From the NCBI RefSeq assembly GCF_023115465.1, contig NZ_CP096034.1, positions 1,550,001-1,614,000 of the forward strand: a stretch of DNA of 64,000 nt, read 5' to 3'. The DNA is from Gottfriedia acidiceleris. GTDB taxonomy: Bacteria; Bacillota; Bacilli; Bacillales; Bacillaceae_G. This document shows positions 54,334 to 64,000 of this stretch, one piece after another (position 1 is the first letter of the stretch; each line of letters opens with the position of its first letter). The position numbers and the translations under genes were made by a program. Under the pieces are notes generated by a model. The model ran no database searches and had not been told where the DNA came from. It saw only the letters and a program-made list of their open reading frames with translations.

Positions 54334-56005
54334 AACTATCACCTGCTTGTTTATGTTGCTGTAATTGAATGATGGACGTTAAATTTTCCATTTTAATTTT
54401 CATTTCTCCTTCAGTTTTGGAGTGAATAAATATTTCATTCATATGAGCCTCAAAATCTTTATAAGGAATTCGGGTTAGAATATCATCCAGTTCACCAATC
54501 ACACGCTCAAATAAATTGATTTTTTCATAAAGTAGTCTTAGTATGTGTTCTTCAATTGAGCCAACAGTCGCAAAGTTAAAAATACTTACATCTTCTGTTT
54601 GTCCAAGTCGATGTATACGTCCTATTCTTTGTTCTAGCCTCATAGGATTCCAAGGAAGGTCATAATTAATCATATTTGAACAAAATTGTAAGTTAATACC
54701 TTCACCACCAGCTTCGGTTGCTATTAACACCTGTACACGATTCTTAAATAATTCTTTCATCCAATCTTTCTTACCACGTTTAAAACCACCCCGAAATGGT
54801 ACAGATGTAATACCGTTTTGCTTTAATAACCATTGTAAATACAACTGTGTTGCACGATATTCAGTAAAAATAATTACTTTGTCATTTATTTTTTTTATTA
54901 GTTCAACTACTTTATTTGCTTTTGAATTAGACGTTATTTGATTTATTTGATGAAAAATTTTCTCAATGTAAGGATCGTTAATATCAATATTTTCTTTTTC
55001 AAATCTTTGAAGCATTTTTTTCATTGATACATAAACAGCTTCACGACTACTACATGCTTCTCGTTTAAATGTTAAAAAGGAGAATGCTGAGGTTACCCCA
55101 GTATATTGTGATTTCTGCCATTCATCGATTAAATCATAAAGCTTTTGTTCTTCTTCATTAAAATTAATTAATACTGTTTCGACCTTTCGCTTTGTCCACT
55201 CGATGCCTGTATCTTGTCTACGATTTCGAACCATTACTTTTCCAATTAATTCTCGTAATAAGTCTTCATGCTCTAATGAGCGGTTCTTAGCAGAAAAATA
55301 TTCTTCAAAACTAGATTTATTACCTAAATGGCCAGGTTTTAATAAAGAAACTAAATGGAAAATTTCTTCTATGTTATTTTGAACGGGTGTAGCAGTCAGC
55401 AGTAAACAATATTTCTTTTTAAGATGTTGCACAAACTCATAGTTTTTTGTTTTATTATTTTTAAGTTTATGAGCTTCATCGATAATGACGAGATCATAAT
55501 TGATATTTAATATTTTTTCTCGATGAGGATCTCTTTTTGCAGTATCGATTGATGATACAACAACATCACAGCTATCCCAAACATAATTCTTTTTTTGTTG
55601 TGCGATTGCTGGAATATGAAATTTTGTGTTTAATTCAAAGGTCCACTGTGATACAAGTGATGCTGGAACTAGTATAAGTACCTTATTAACCAAACCACGA
55701 ATCATGTATTCTTTTAAAATTAAACCTGCCTCAACTGTTTTACCTAATCCTACTTCGTCAGCTAAAATTGCTTTTCCATTCATTTTTTCAATTACAGTCG
55801 TAGCTACATCTAGTTGATGAGGCAATGGAGTTAAATTTGGTAAATGAGTAGGAGCAATCATACCTGTAAAAGATGGAATAGCTAATTTTGTAGAAGTATG
55901 ATAGGCAAGCTTATAATTCTCCCAATTTGACCATGGTCCATCATTCTCAAGCTTCTCTAAGAACTCTTCTTGCCATTCTGTATGGAATTTAATCTCAATT
56001 GACAT
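54320..56005 (-). CDS. yqhH: SNF2-family helicase (YqhH-like)
   Basis: A 561-residue SWI2/SNF2 ATPase. Motifs: LPHQLDVA (Q-like), Walker A LADEVGLGKTVEAGL (about 93-107), IDEAHKLKN (DEAH box), LLTATPVQNN, then the C-terminal RecA fold with IIFTEYRATQ, EAGGEGINLQFC and RIGRIHRLGQ. Such proteins move along DNA or remodel protein-DNA complexes; the target here is unknown. The start at 56005 follows AGGTGAGG; 15 codons upstream are open but lack a site. Confidence 0.88.
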   Translation of the reverse strand: MSIEIKFHTEWQEEFLEKLENDGPWSNWENYKLAYHTSTKLAIPSFTGMIAPTHLPNLTPLPHQLDVATTVIEKMNGKAILADEVGLGKTVEAGLILKEYMIRGLVNKVLILVPASLVSQWTFELNTKFHIPAIAQQKKNYVWDSCDVVVSSIDTAKRDPHREKILNINYDLVIIDEAHKLKNNKTKNYEFVQHLKKKYCLLLTATPVQNNIEEIFHLVSLLKPGHLGNKSSFEEYFSAKNRSLEHEDLLRELIGKVMVRNRRQDTGIEWTKRKVETVLINFNEEEQKLYDLIDEWQKSQYTGVTSAFSFLTFKREACSSREAVYVSMKKMLQRFEKENIDINDPYIEKIFHQINQITSNSKANKVVELIKKINDKVIIFTEYRATQLYLQWLLKQNGITSVPFRGGFKRGKKDWMKELFKNRVQVLIATEAGGEGINLQFCSNMINYDLPWNPMRLEQRIGRIHRLGQTEDVSIFNFATVGSIEEHILRLLYEKINLFERVIGELDDILTRIPYKDFEAHMNEIFIHSKTEGEMKIKMENLTSIIQLQQHKQAGDSYAAT

Positions 56006-56362
56006 GTAAACCTCACCTATTTCATTTTTATATTGGATAATCATGAACAATATAGTGGAATAATGGTTATAATGTTCGTTATTATATTTTTAAAAAAATT
56101 CACTTTGATATTGCTGAAACTTGTCGTTTAATGTTAGGATAATAGTGTAGAAAAAAGTAAAAATTTATTATACTTTTATTAAACAAAAAACTCTTATTGT
56201 TAAGAAAAAACAGTTAACTAATATAGTTTGATAATATTTTCTTGTTTTCTACTAGTTTTTCCGAAAATATACAAAATATGTAAATTATTTAATGGTTAGC
56301 TGGACGAACTATTAATTTAGTTTTCCATCATGCTAGCATGTAGATAAGGGGGAAATGGCTAC
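56006..56362. other. Leader gap before gcvT
   Basis: About 360 AT-rich bases between divergent genes. No glycine riboswitch core (GGAGAG-type) is visible. A 12-bp palindrome CATGCTAGCATG (56329-56340) and the inverted repeat CATGTAG/CTACATG (56337-56343, 56359-56365) cluster at the gcvT start; the latter encloses the AAGGGGGAA ribosome site and includes the start codon. Confidence 0.55.
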
Positions 56363-57466
56363 ATGACGACTTTATTACGCACACCATTGTTTGAAGATTA
56401 CAAAGTATTAGGTGGTAAAACAATTGATTTTGGTGGCTGGGAGCTGCCTGTGCAATTTTCGAGCATTAAAGAAGAACACGAAGCTGTTCGTACAGCAGCT
56501 GGTTTATTTGATGTTTCTCACATGGGAGAAATTGAAGTAACTGGTAAAGATAGTCTTAAATATTTACAAAAAATGATGACAAATGATATTTCAAAATTAA
56601 ATGAAGAAGGCGCATTATATACAGCAATGTGCTATGAAAATGCTGGAACGGTAGACGACTTACTAGTTTATAAGTATAACGATGAACACTATTTATTAGT
56701 TGTAAATGCGTCTAATATTGAAAAAGATTTCGCATGGTTAATTTCACATGTTGAAGGTGATGTAAAAGTAGTTAATAAAAGTAATGAAGTTGCACAGTTA
56801 GCTCTTCAAGGGCCAAAATCTGTTGCAATTTTACAACGTTTAACGAATGAGAACGTTACTGATATTAAGTATTTTACATTCAAAGATAATGTATTAATTG
56901 GTGATCTAAATGTTTTAGTTTCACGCACAGGTTACACAGGTGAAGATGGATATGAATTATACTTAGCTGCAGAAGATGCGTCTAAGCTTTGGTCTTTACT
57001 TTTAGAAGCAGGTAAGGAAGATGGTTTAAAACCATGTGGCTTAGGTGCTCGTGATACACTTCGTTTCGAAGCAGCACTAGCATTATATGGTCAAGAATTA
57101 ACTAAAGACATTACTCCATTAGAAGCTGGAATCGGTTTTGCTGTGAAATTAAATAAAGAAGAAGATTTCTTCGGTAAAGAAGTTCTGAAAAATCAAAAAG
57201 AGCAAGGTGTACCTCGTAAACTTGTTGGAATTGAAATGATTGACAAAGGTATTCCAAGAACTCACTATCCTGTATATGTAAACGGGGAATTAATTGGTGA
57301 AGTAACAAGTGGTACGCAATCTCCAACATTAAAGAAAAATATTGGACTTGCATTAATCAAATCTGAATTTTCTGCTTTAGGTACTGAACTTGAAGTTGAA
57401 ATTCGAAATAAAAAATTAAAAGCAGTAGTAGTTTCAAAACCATTTTACAAAAGAGAGAAGAAGTAA
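56363..57466 (+). CDS. gcvT: Aminomethyltransferase GcvT (glycine cleavage T-protein)
   Basis: Transfers the methylene group from the H-protein to tetrahydrofolate in glycine cleavage. The 367-residue protein starts with [20 protein letters not shown] and shows [27 protein letters not shown] and [14 protein letters not shown] (folate-binding family motifs). ATG 56363 lies 8 bases after AAGGGGGAA. First gene of gcvT-gcvPA-gcvPB. Confidence 0.95.
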   Translation: MTTLLRTPLFEDYKVLGGKTIDFGGWELPVQFSSIKEEHEAVRTAAGLFDVSHMGEIEVTGKDSLKYLQKMMTNDISKLNEEGALYTAMCYENAGTVDDLLVYKYNDEHYLLVVNASNIEKDFAWLISHVEGDVKVVNKSNEVAQLALQGPKSVAILQRLTNENVTDIKYFTFKDNVLIGDLNVLVSRTGYTGEDGYELYLAAEDASKLWSLLLEAGKEDGLKPCGLGARDTLRFEAALALYGQELTKDITPLEAGIGFAVKLNKEEDFFGKEVLKNQKEQGVPRKLVGIEMIDKGIPRTHYPVYVNGELIGEVTSGTQSPTLKKNIGLALIKSEFSALGTELEVEIRNKKLKAVVVSKPFYKREKK

Positions 57467-57492
57467 CTAGGGGGAGAAAGGGGATTACCTTA

Positions 57493-58878
57493 ATGCATCG
57501 TTATTTACCAACGACAGAGCAAGATCGTCAAGAGATGTTAAAAGTAGTAGGTGTTTCATCAGTTGATGAATTATTTAGTGATATTCCTGAAAAAGTTCGT
57601 TTTAATGGCTTATTAAACATTAAAAAAGCAAAATCTGAATCTGATTTAATTCAGGAGTTAAGCGAATTAGCGAATAAAAACGCTAACTTAAGAGAGTATG
57701 TTTCTTTCTTAGGTGCTGGTGTTTATGATCATTACTTACCAACAGTTGTAGATCATGTTATATCTCGTTCAGAGTTTTATACTGCCTATACGCCATATCA
57801 ACCTGAGATTTCACAAGGTGAACTTCAAGCAATTTTTGAATTCCAAACGATGATTTGTGAATTAACAGGAATGGATGTAGCAAACTCTTCAATGTATGAC
57901 GGAGGTACTTCTCTTGCTGAAGCGACTACTTTAGCAGCTGGTCATACTGGTAAAAAGCGCATTTTAGTTTCAAAAGCTGTTCACCCACAATCACGTGAAG
58001 TTATTTTATCTTATGCTAAAGGTCAACACTTAGAGGTTGTTGAAATTGGACTTAAAGATGGAAAAACTGATCTAGAAGAGCTTAAAAATGAAATGAATGA
58101 TAATGTTGCTTGTGTTGTTGTTCAATACCCTAACTTCTATGGACAAATTGAAGAATTAGATCAAATTGAGCCAATTGCTCATACAGGTAAAAGCTTATTC
58201 GTAGTTTCAAGTAATCCATTAGCATTAGCAGCTTTAACTCCTCCAGGAGAATTTGGAGCAGATATCGTTGCTGGTGACGCGCAAACATTTGGTATTCCAA
58301 CTCAATTTGGTGGGCCTCACTGTGGATACTTTGCAACTACAACTAAATTAATGCGTAAAATGCCAGGTCGCCTAGTTGGTCAAACTGTTGATGGTGAAGG
58401 CCGTCGCGGTTTCGTATTAACATTACAAGCGCGTGAGCAACATATTCGTCGTGACAAAGCGACTTCGAATATTTGTTCAAACCAAGCATTAAATGCATTA
58501 GCAGCTTCTGTTGCAATGACAGCTCTTGGTAAAAATGGTGCAGTTGAAATGGCAACTCAAAATATTCAACGTACTCAATATATGAAAAAGAAATTAACTG
58601 AAAATGGAATTTCAGTAGTATTCGATGGCGCAGCATTTAACGAACTTGTTATCGATGTAAAACAAAATGTTTCTGAAATTAATAAACAGTTATTTACAAA
58701 GAAAATTATCGGTGGTTATGACTTAGCAAAAGTTGAACCTACTATGGAAAATCATATGTTAATCGCAGTAACAGAATTACGTTCTAAACAACATATTGAT
58801 ACTTTTGTAGAAGAACTAGCATTATTAGTAGACGGAAAGGGGATGCAACATGCTGAAGGATCAACCGTTAGTTTTTGA
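57493..58878 (+). CDS. gcvPA: Glycine dehydrogenase (decarboxylating) subunit 1
   Basis: N-terminal half of the split P-protein, which decarboxylates glycine together with subunit 2. The 461-residue protein has [15 protein letters not shown], the [12 protein letters not shown] signature, [20 protein letters not shown] and [20 protein letters not shown]. It lacks the PLP lysine, which is in GcvPB. ATG after AAAGGGG. Its 3' end overlaps gcvPB by 29 bases. Confidence 0.95.
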   Translation: MHRYLPTTEQDRQEMLKVVGVSSVDELFSDIPEKVRFNGLLNIKKAKSESDLIQELSELANKNANLREYVSFLGAGVYDHYLPTVVDHVISRSEFYTAYTPYQPEISQGELQAIFEFQTMICELTGMDVANSSMYDGGTSLAEATTLAAGHTGKKRILVSKAVHPQSREVILSYAKGQHLEVVEIGLKDGKTDLEELKNEMNDNVACVVVQYPNFYGQIEELDQIEPIAHTGKSLFVVSSNPLALAALTPPGEFGADIVAGDAQTFGIPTQFGGPHCGYFATTTKLMRKMPGRLVGQTVDGEGRRGFVLTLQAREQHIRRDKATSNICSNQALNALAASVAMTALGKNGAVEMATQNIQRTQYMKKKLTENGISVVFDGAAFNELVIDVKQNVSEINKQLFTKKIIGGYDLAKVEPTMENHMLIAVTELRSKQHIDTFVEELALLVDGKGMQHAEGSTVSF

Positions 58879-60307
58879 GATGAGTAAAGAAGGTCGTATC
58901 GCATATAGTCTTCCAACGATGGACGTTGAGGAGTTCGATATTGAGGAAGTAATTCCAGCGGCTTATGTTCGTAAAGAAAAAGCAAATTTACCTGAAGTAT
59001 CTGAATTAGATTTAATGCGTCATTATACAGCGCTTTCAAAAAGAAATCATGGTGTAGATTCTGGATTCTATCCACTTGGATCTTGTACAATGAAATACAA
59101 TCCAAAAATTAACGAAGCTGTTGCACGTATGGCCGGTTTTGCACATGTTCATCCACTACAAGATGAGTATTCTGTTCAAGGTGCATTAGAATTAATGCAT
59201 GAGCTTCAACAAGAATTAAAAGAAATTACTGGAATGGATGAAGTAACTTTACAACCAGCTGCTGGTGCACATGGTGAGTGGACTGGATTAATGATTATCC
59301 GTGCATATCACGAAAGCCGCGGTGACTTCAACCGTACTAAAGTAATCGTACCTGACTCTGCTCACGGTACTAACCCAGCATCTGCAACTGTTGCAGGTTT
59401 CGAAACAATCACAGTTAAATCAAATGAAAAAGGCTTAGTTGACTTAGATGATTTACGTCGTGTAGTTGATGAAAACGTTGCAGCATTAATGCTTACGAAT
59501 CCAAATACATTAGGCCTATTTGAAGAAGATATTTATGAAATTGCTGAGATCATACATGCTGCAGGCGGAAAAGTATATTATGATGGAGCTAACTTAAATG
59601 CTGTATTAAGTAAAGCACGCCCTGGAGATATGGGATTTGATGTAGTACATTTAAATCTTCACAAAACATTCACTGGTCCACACGGTGGCGGTGGCCCTGG
59701 TTCAGGACCTGTAGGGGTTAAAGCAGATTTAATTCCATACTTACCAGCACCAATCGTTGAAAAAGTTGGAGAAGAATATGTTTTAAATTTCGATCGTCCA
59801 GAGTCAATCGGTCGTGTAAAACCTTTCTTTGGAAACTTTGGAATTAATGTTCGTGCATATACTTACATTCGTTCAATGGGTCCAGAAGGATTAAAACAAG
59901 TAACAGAAGATGCAGTTTTAAATGCTAACTATATGATGCGTCGTTTAGAACCATATTTTGACCTACCATTCGATCGTCATTGTAAGCATGAGTTCGTATT
60001 AAGTGGAAAACGTCAAAAGAAATTAGGTGTTCGTACTTTAGATATCGCAAAACGCCTATTAGATTTTGGTTACCACCCACCAACAATTTACTTCCCATTA
60101 AACGTGGAAGAATGTATTATGATTGAACCAACTGAAACTGAATCAAAAGAAACATTAGATTCATTTATCGATACAATGATTACAATTGCTAAAGAAGCTG
60201 AAGAAAACCCAGAAATCGTACAAGAGGCTCCACATACAACTGTTGTAAGTCGTCTTGACGAAACTTTAGCAGCTCGTAAACCTGTATTACGTTATATTAA
60301 AGCATAA
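58850..60307 (+). CDS. gcvPB: Glycine dehydrogenase (decarboxylating) subunit 2
   Basis: C-terminal, PLP-binding half of the P-protein. The 485-residue protein has [45 protein letters not shown] and the PLP lysine in [18 protein letters not shown] (about 260-277). ATG 58850 after AAAGGGG, inside the end of gcvPA. The H-protein gene (gcvH) is not in the window. Confidence 0.95.
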   Translation: MLKDQPLVFEMSKEGRIAYSLPTMDVEEFDIEEVIPAAYVRKEKANLPEVSELDLMRHYTALSKRNHGVDSGFYPLGSCTMKYNPKINEAVARMAGFAHVHPLQDEYSVQGALELMHELQQELKEITGMDEVTLQPAAGAHGEWTGLMIIRAYHESRGDFNRTKVIVPDSAHGTNPASATVAGFETITVKSNEKGLVDLDDLRRVVDENVAALMLTNPNTLGLFEEDIYEIAEIIHAAGGKVYYDGANLNAVLSKARPGDMGFDVVHLNLHKTFTGPHGGGGPGSGPVGVKADLIPYLPAPIVEKVGEEYVLNFDRPESIGRVKPFFGNFGINVRAYTYIRSMGPEGLKQVTEDAVLNANYMMRRLEPYFDLPFDRHCKHEFVLSGKRQKKLGVRTLDIAKRLLDFGYHPPTIYFPLNVEECIMIEPTETESKETLDSFIDTMITIAKEAEENPEIVQEAPHTTVVSRLDETLAARKPVLRYIKA

Positions 60308-60310
60308 ATC

Positions 60311-60343
60311 AAAAAGTTCCCTCATCGAAGGGAACTTTTTTTA
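60311..60343 (+). terminator. gcv operon terminator
   Basis: AAAAAGTTCCCT (60311-60322) pairs with AGGGAACTTTTT (60329-60340), followed by TT. Confidence 0.9.
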
Positions 60344-60414
60344 TGGTCGTATTTCTAAATAGGAATATAGAATATTATTAAAATGAAACGCGTGTTTTTA
60401 GACCTTCTTAAAAT

Positions 60415-62043
60415 CTATTTAATCCGATTAATCCGACCATCAAATGCCTGGACCAATGATTGCTTTTGTTTCTTCACATAAACTTCAAATGCATCTAAAT
60501 CTGTTGGACCTTCTACTTTCTTTTTACCTAATAGCAATACCGAGAAATTGTCACCGCCATTTGCAAGATAGCTATTTGTAGTGACAGTATAACTAGCTTG
60601 TGGGTTAATTGGCGTACCATCTGTTCGCATGATATTAATCACTTTTTGACCAGAATCTTTCGTATTATCCCATGTGTATTTTAAACCTGATATTTGTAGC
60701 ATCCGAACACTACCATTTTCCTGCCATTGCTGATTGAGAAGTTCCCGGATTTGTTCACCAGACAATGTCATTTTAACGAGTTTAATTTTAAATGGTTGGA
60801 TTGTGAACAATTCATCCAAAGTTATATCCCCTTTTGGGAGATCAGCACGTATTCCACTAAAGTTCATAAATGCGAAATCAGACTTCATTGCAAGACGTTG
60901 TGAATCTGCAATCATATTTCCTAAACTAGATTCTCCATTGTGATTCTTCTTACTTAAAATATCGTTTGCAGCTTTTCCAACGATTTTATTTACAATAGGT
61001 TCAATTTTAGATTCATAATTTTGTATCATTTTCTTTATTTCAAGATCTGGTCTAATACCATCTCGGTAGACCATCTTTATACTTGCCTTTTTGTCTACAA
61101 TATCTTTCGTATGAGGATCAATTGTTAAAAGAATGTCAGAGAAAGATATACCATAAGAGTAGGATTGAACAATCAGCTTTCCGTCTACTTCTTTGTTAAG
61201 ATAAGTATGTGTATGTCCAGAAATTATTACGTCAACTTCATCATCCATTTTTTTTGCCATTCTAACGATTTCACCTGTCGCATTTCCATTTGCTTTGGAC
61301 TGATTTCCACCATTATGTGCCAATACCACAATTGTTTTTACACCATGTTTTTTAAGTGTTTTTACTGAATTATTGATTGCTTTTACTTCATCAATAAACT
61401 TAACGCCATCTGTTTTATGTGGTGGTGCAATCTTTGGAGTATCTTTTATTACGACGCCGATAAATCCAATCGGTACGCCATTAATATTTTTTATACTGTA
61501 TGGGGGCAGAATGGTCTTGCCTGTATGATCGTCGATTACGTTTGCGCATATATACGGGAAATTTGCCCCAGTAAAATAACCAGTATTTTGATTGTTTCCT
61601 CCTCGGATCAACCTCAACATTTCATTCACACCACGATCGAATTCATGGTTTCCTAGAGTCCCATAGTCAAAACCCATCTTGTTTAATACTTCAATTGTAG
61701 GTTCATCCTGAAGAAAAGAAGAGATTGGAGGACTTCCACCAACCATGTCACCAGCATGCACTAAAATAGTATGTTTATTTTCTTTTTTCTTCTGATTTAA
61801 ATATGCGGATAGATATTCTACTCCGCCAACATTCCTGCCGTTAAATTTTCGGGTCGTATCTAATTGTCCATGAAAATCATTAATGCTAAGTAATTGTACA
61901 TGAATGAAACGGTTCTTAACTTTCTTGGGGTTAATAGGAATGTTTCTAGCAGCCGGTTTACTAGAAACCATAAATACTCCTGCAGATAATGTGGTCGTAA
62001 GAACAAAAGCAAGAACTGCTTTTTTCAATGCGTTCCAATTCAA
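60415..62043 (-). CDS. Secreted 5'-nucleotidase/metallophosphatase
   Basis: A 542-residue extracytoplasmic nucleotidase. N-terminal signal peptide (LKKAVLAFVLTTTLSAGVFM), metallophosphatase domain (about 45-310) with NDFHGQ, GDMVGGSP, GNHEFDRG, LAHNGGN and SGHTHTYL, and a C-terminal 5'-nucleotidase domain (about 340-520) with NFSGIRADLP and NSYLANGGDNF. Releases phosphate from external nucleotides. TTG start 6 bases after TAGGAGGGA. No cell-wall anchor is seen. Confidence 0.9.
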   Translation of the reverse strand: MNWNALKKAVLAFVLTTTLSAGVFMVSSKPAARNIPINPKKVKNRFIHVQLLSINDFHGQLDTTRKFNGRNVGGVEYLSAYLNQKKKENKHTILVHAGDMVGGSPPISSFLQDEPTIEVLNKMGFDYGTLGNHEFDRGVNEMLRLIRGGNNQNTGYFTGANFPYICANVIDDHTGKTILPPYSIKNINGVPIGFIGVVIKDTPKIAPPHKTDGVKFIDEVKAINNSVKTLKKHGVKTIVVLAHNGGNQSKANGNATGEIVRMAKKMDDEVDVIISGHTHTYLNKEVDGKLIVQSYSYGISFSDILLTIDPHTKDIVDKKASIKMVYRDGIRPDLEIKKMIQNYESKIEPIVNKIVGKAANDILSKKNHNGESSLGNMIADSQRLAMKSDFAFMNFSGIRADLPKGDITLDELFTIQPFKIKLVKMTLSGEQIRELLNQQWQENGSVRMLQISGLKYTWDNTKDSGQKVINIMRTDGTPINPQASYTVTTNSYLANGGDNFSVLLLGKKKVEGPTDLDAFEVYVKKQKQSLVQAFDGRINRIK

Positions 62044-62571
62044 TAGATTTCCCTCCTAATTTGCTAGTAGGTTACTTCCTAAGCATAGGGAAGGATTGTT
62101 AAAGCTTCTTTACCCTAGTGTGAATTTTCAGTTAAACTTTAATACTAGCTATTAATACGCTCTTAAGAAATATTAACGATTTTTAAAATTATTTTTTAAT
62201 TGCATTTTTATACAATACATAAAATGCTCCAACAGTAATACAAGGCATAAAAGAAGAACAGGGGGAGAAGGGACTAAAGAGTAATAGAGTATTTAAAAAC
62301 TACGATTATACCTATACTCGTGATTGCTCCATTACCTACGTTTAATTAGTGGATTTTATAAAACTAAACCCTTCCCAAAAGAATCTACAATTTCTAATTG
62401 CCATTCTTTTCACTAAAATTGAATAAATACACACAACAACATTAAATTCTTTTTGTAACATACTAAAGATTCCCAAAAAACTTATTAAATGGTGTTGATT
62501 TTTTCTCACATAAGGAGGATAATTGTAACATTATTTTTAACTGAAAATTAACTAAATTAGGGGTAATAAAA
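62044..62571. other. Gap between divergent nucleotidase and aspartokinase genes
   Basis: About 530 AT-rich bases with no supportable ORF. I do not see the AGAGG core of a lysine riboswitch or a T-box (GGGTGGNACC) for the downstream aspartokinase. AATTTTCAGTTAAA (62123-62136) and TTTAACTGAAAATT (62536-62549) are inverted copies but probably chance. Confidence 0.5.
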
Positions 62572-63933
62572 ATGAAAATCGTAAAGTTTGGTGGATCTTC
62601 ATTAGCCACTTCGGAACAAATTGAAAAAGTATTTCAAATTGTTACATCAGATGTTGAACGTAAAATTATCGTTGTATCTGCACCAGGTAAAAGATTTCCA
62701 GATGATATCAAAGTTACCGATTTACTAATTAGTTGCGCACAACTTGCTCTACAGGGAAAGGATTATTCGAAAGAATTCATTCAAATTATTCAAAGGTATT
62801 CTGAAATTGCAAATGGATTAGGTTTATCTGAGAATATTATGAATGAAATTTTACTAGGTATCGAACTTTCTTTAAGTAGTAAAAAGGATCATCCTGCAAG
62901 ATATATGGATGCTGTTATGGCATGTGGGGAAGATAATTGTGCTAGATTAGTAGCGTCATATTTTCAGTTAAAAGAACTTGAGGCAAGTTATATTAATCCA
63001 AAAGAAGCAGGTTTATTTGTTACAAATGAACCAGGACATGCCCAAGTTTTAGCAAAAAGCTATGAGAACTTATTCGAATTGAGAAAAAAATCTGGAATTC
63101 TTATTTTCCCAGGATTCTTTGGCTATTCAGAAGATGGACATATCGTTACATTTTCTCGCAGTGGCTCAGATATTACTGGTTCTGTTGTTGCCAACGGAGT
63201 TAAAGCTTCTTTATATGAAAACTTTACTGATGTTGATGCAGTTTTTTCTGTAAATCCTGCGATTATTCATAATCCTAAGGAAATAAAAGAATTAACTTAT
63301 CGAGAAATGAGGGAGTTATCTTATGCAGGCTTTAACGTATTTCATGACGAAGCATTGATACCTGCCTTTCAAGCTGGAATTCCAGTTAACATTAAAAATA
63401 CGAATAATCCAACTGCTCCTGGTTCACGAATTGTTAAGGAACGTACGTTATCAAACGGTCCATTAATTGGGATCGCGAGTGATAATGGATTTTGTAGTAT
63501 TTATATAAGCAAGTATTTAATGAACAGAGAAATAGGATTTGGGCGTAAATTATTGCAAATACTTGAGGATTATCAGATTTCATATGAGCATCAACCAAGT
63601 GGAATCGACGATATTTCGATTATTATTCGTCAAAATCAATTACCAGTTGAATTAGAGTTTCAAATTATTAAACGGATCCAAGATGAATTAGATGCAGACC
63701 ATGTTGTCGTTGAAAGAGACCTTGCCTTGATCATGTTAGTAGGTGAGGGGATGCGTCATAATGTTGGTACTACTGCACGAGCGAGTAAGGCATTAGCAAA
63801 TGCGGGAATAAATATTGAAATGATAAACCAAGGTTCTTCAGAAGTAAGTATGATGTTTGGCGTTAAAACATGCGATGAGAAAAAAGCAGTACAAGTTATT
63901 TATGAAGAATTCTTCTCAAAAAATGTCATCTAA
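62572..63933 (+). CDS. Aspartate kinase (class III, YclM-like)
   Basis: Phosphorylates aspartate, first step toward lysine, threonine and methionine. The 453-residue protein starts MKIVKFGGSSLATSEQ (kinase signature), has FPGFFGYSEDGHIVTFSRSGSD and ENFTDVDAVFSVNP, and two C-terminal ACT domains (about 300-370 and 380-450, the second with VGEGMRHNVGTTARASKALA) for feedback control. Resembles the threonine/lysine-controlled YclM rather than the LysC or DapG types. ATG after TTAGGGGT. No terminator is seen before the window ends. Confidence 0.9.
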   Translation: MKIVKFGGSSLATSEQIEKVFQIVTSDVERKIIVVSAPGKRFPDDIKVTDLLISCAQLALQGKDYSKEFIQIIQRYSEIANGLGLSENIMNEILLGIELSLSSKKDHPARYMDAVMACGEDNCARLVASYFQLKELEASYINPKEAGLFVTNEPGHAQVLAKSYENLFELRKKSGILIFPGFFGYSEDGHIVTFSRSGSDITGSVVANGVKASLYENFTDVDAVFSVNPAIIHNPKEIKELTYREMRELSYAGFNVFHDEALIPAFQAGIPVNIKNTNNPTAPGSRIVKERTLSNGPLIGIASDNGFCSIYISKYLMNREIGFGRKLLQILEDYQISYEHQPSGIDDISIIIRQNQLPVELEFQIIKRIQDELDADHVVVERDLALIMLVGEGMRHNVGTTARASKALANAGINIEMINQGSSEVSMMFGVKTCDEKKAVQVIYEEFFSKNVI

Positions 63934-64000
63934 CTAAATTAGTAAAATATAGATGAATAGAATAAACATCTAAAGTAATTCCAGAAAATGGAATACATAA

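Noticed and set aside
62123-62549. A 14-bp perfect inverted repeat (AATTTTCAGTTAAA) 400 bases apart, like ends of a small mobile element
   Set aside because: Both copies are AT-rich, there are no target-site duplications or internal features, and such a match is expected about once by chance in sequence of this composition.

Overview
The window is a low-G+C chromosomal segment from a Bacillaceae member (Bacillus or a close relative such as Gottfriedia; this placement is inferred from gene order and protein likeness). Genes use ATG/TTG/GTG starts behind strong AGGAGG-type ribosome sites and end in T-rich intrinsic terminators. The order yqzL-recO-ccpN-ppsR-dnaG-rpoD-cccA-trmK-nif3-ispH-cshB-nfo, then zur, ispG, sodA, pbpA, rpmG, glcK, comG, yqhGH and gcv follows the yqf-yqg-yqh region of Bacillus subtilis. 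There is no phage, insertion sequence or CRISPR array; most of the window is core chromosome.

Layout. 1-9.1 kb: DNA repair (recO), gluconeogenic control (ccpN, ppsR), the primase/sigma-A operon, cytochrome c550, a tRNA methyltransferase and a Nif3 protein. 9.2-15.7 kb: isoprenoid enzyme ispH, a Q/P-rich VrrA/YqfQ protein, RNA helicase cshB, endonuclease IV, two small proteins and a YitT membrane protein. 15.9-18 kb: zinc uptake operon znuC-znuB-zur with a candidate Zur box. 18.3-23.3 kb: an accessory stretch (SDR, VOC protein, small membrane protein, RocB peptidase, arylamine acetyltransferase). 23.4-27.7 kb: sulfate ABC transporter sbp-cysTWA behind an unusually long, hairpin-rich leader. 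27.8-30.2 kb: ispG, a LysM protein and a DUF1189 protein. 30.5-30.8 kb: tRNA-Asn/Met/Ser. 31-37 kb: sodA, an MFS protein, pbpA, and pstB-phoU with PhoP-box-like repeats but no pstSCA. 37-46 kb: nucleotidyltransferase, L33, 5-formyl-THF cyclo-ligase, lactate dehydrogenase with a Rex-like operator, a VanY-type peptidase, glucokinase, lipoteichoic acid synthase and an M14 peptidase. 46-53.4 kb: YqgX hydrolase, a methyltransferase, two tiny membrane proteins, the comGA-GG competence pseudopilus operon, shikimate kinase and YqzE. 53.5-64 kb: YqhG with a SNF2 helicase, the glycine cleavage genes gcvT-gcvPA-gcvPB, a secreted 5'-nucleotidase and an aspartokinase.

The most interesting signals are regulatory: the sbp leader (promoter, early terminator, structured stretch, orphan ribosome site with a Cys-containing mini-ORF); a LexA-like box inside a promoter facing a VOC gene; an inverted repeat that buries the ispH ribosome site; a split pst operon; a tRNA-Ser gene with an atypical discriminator base; and a gcv operon with no recognisable glycine riboswitch but a hairpin over its start codon. 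No previously undescribed protein system is evident. The sbp leader RNA is the best candidate for something new.
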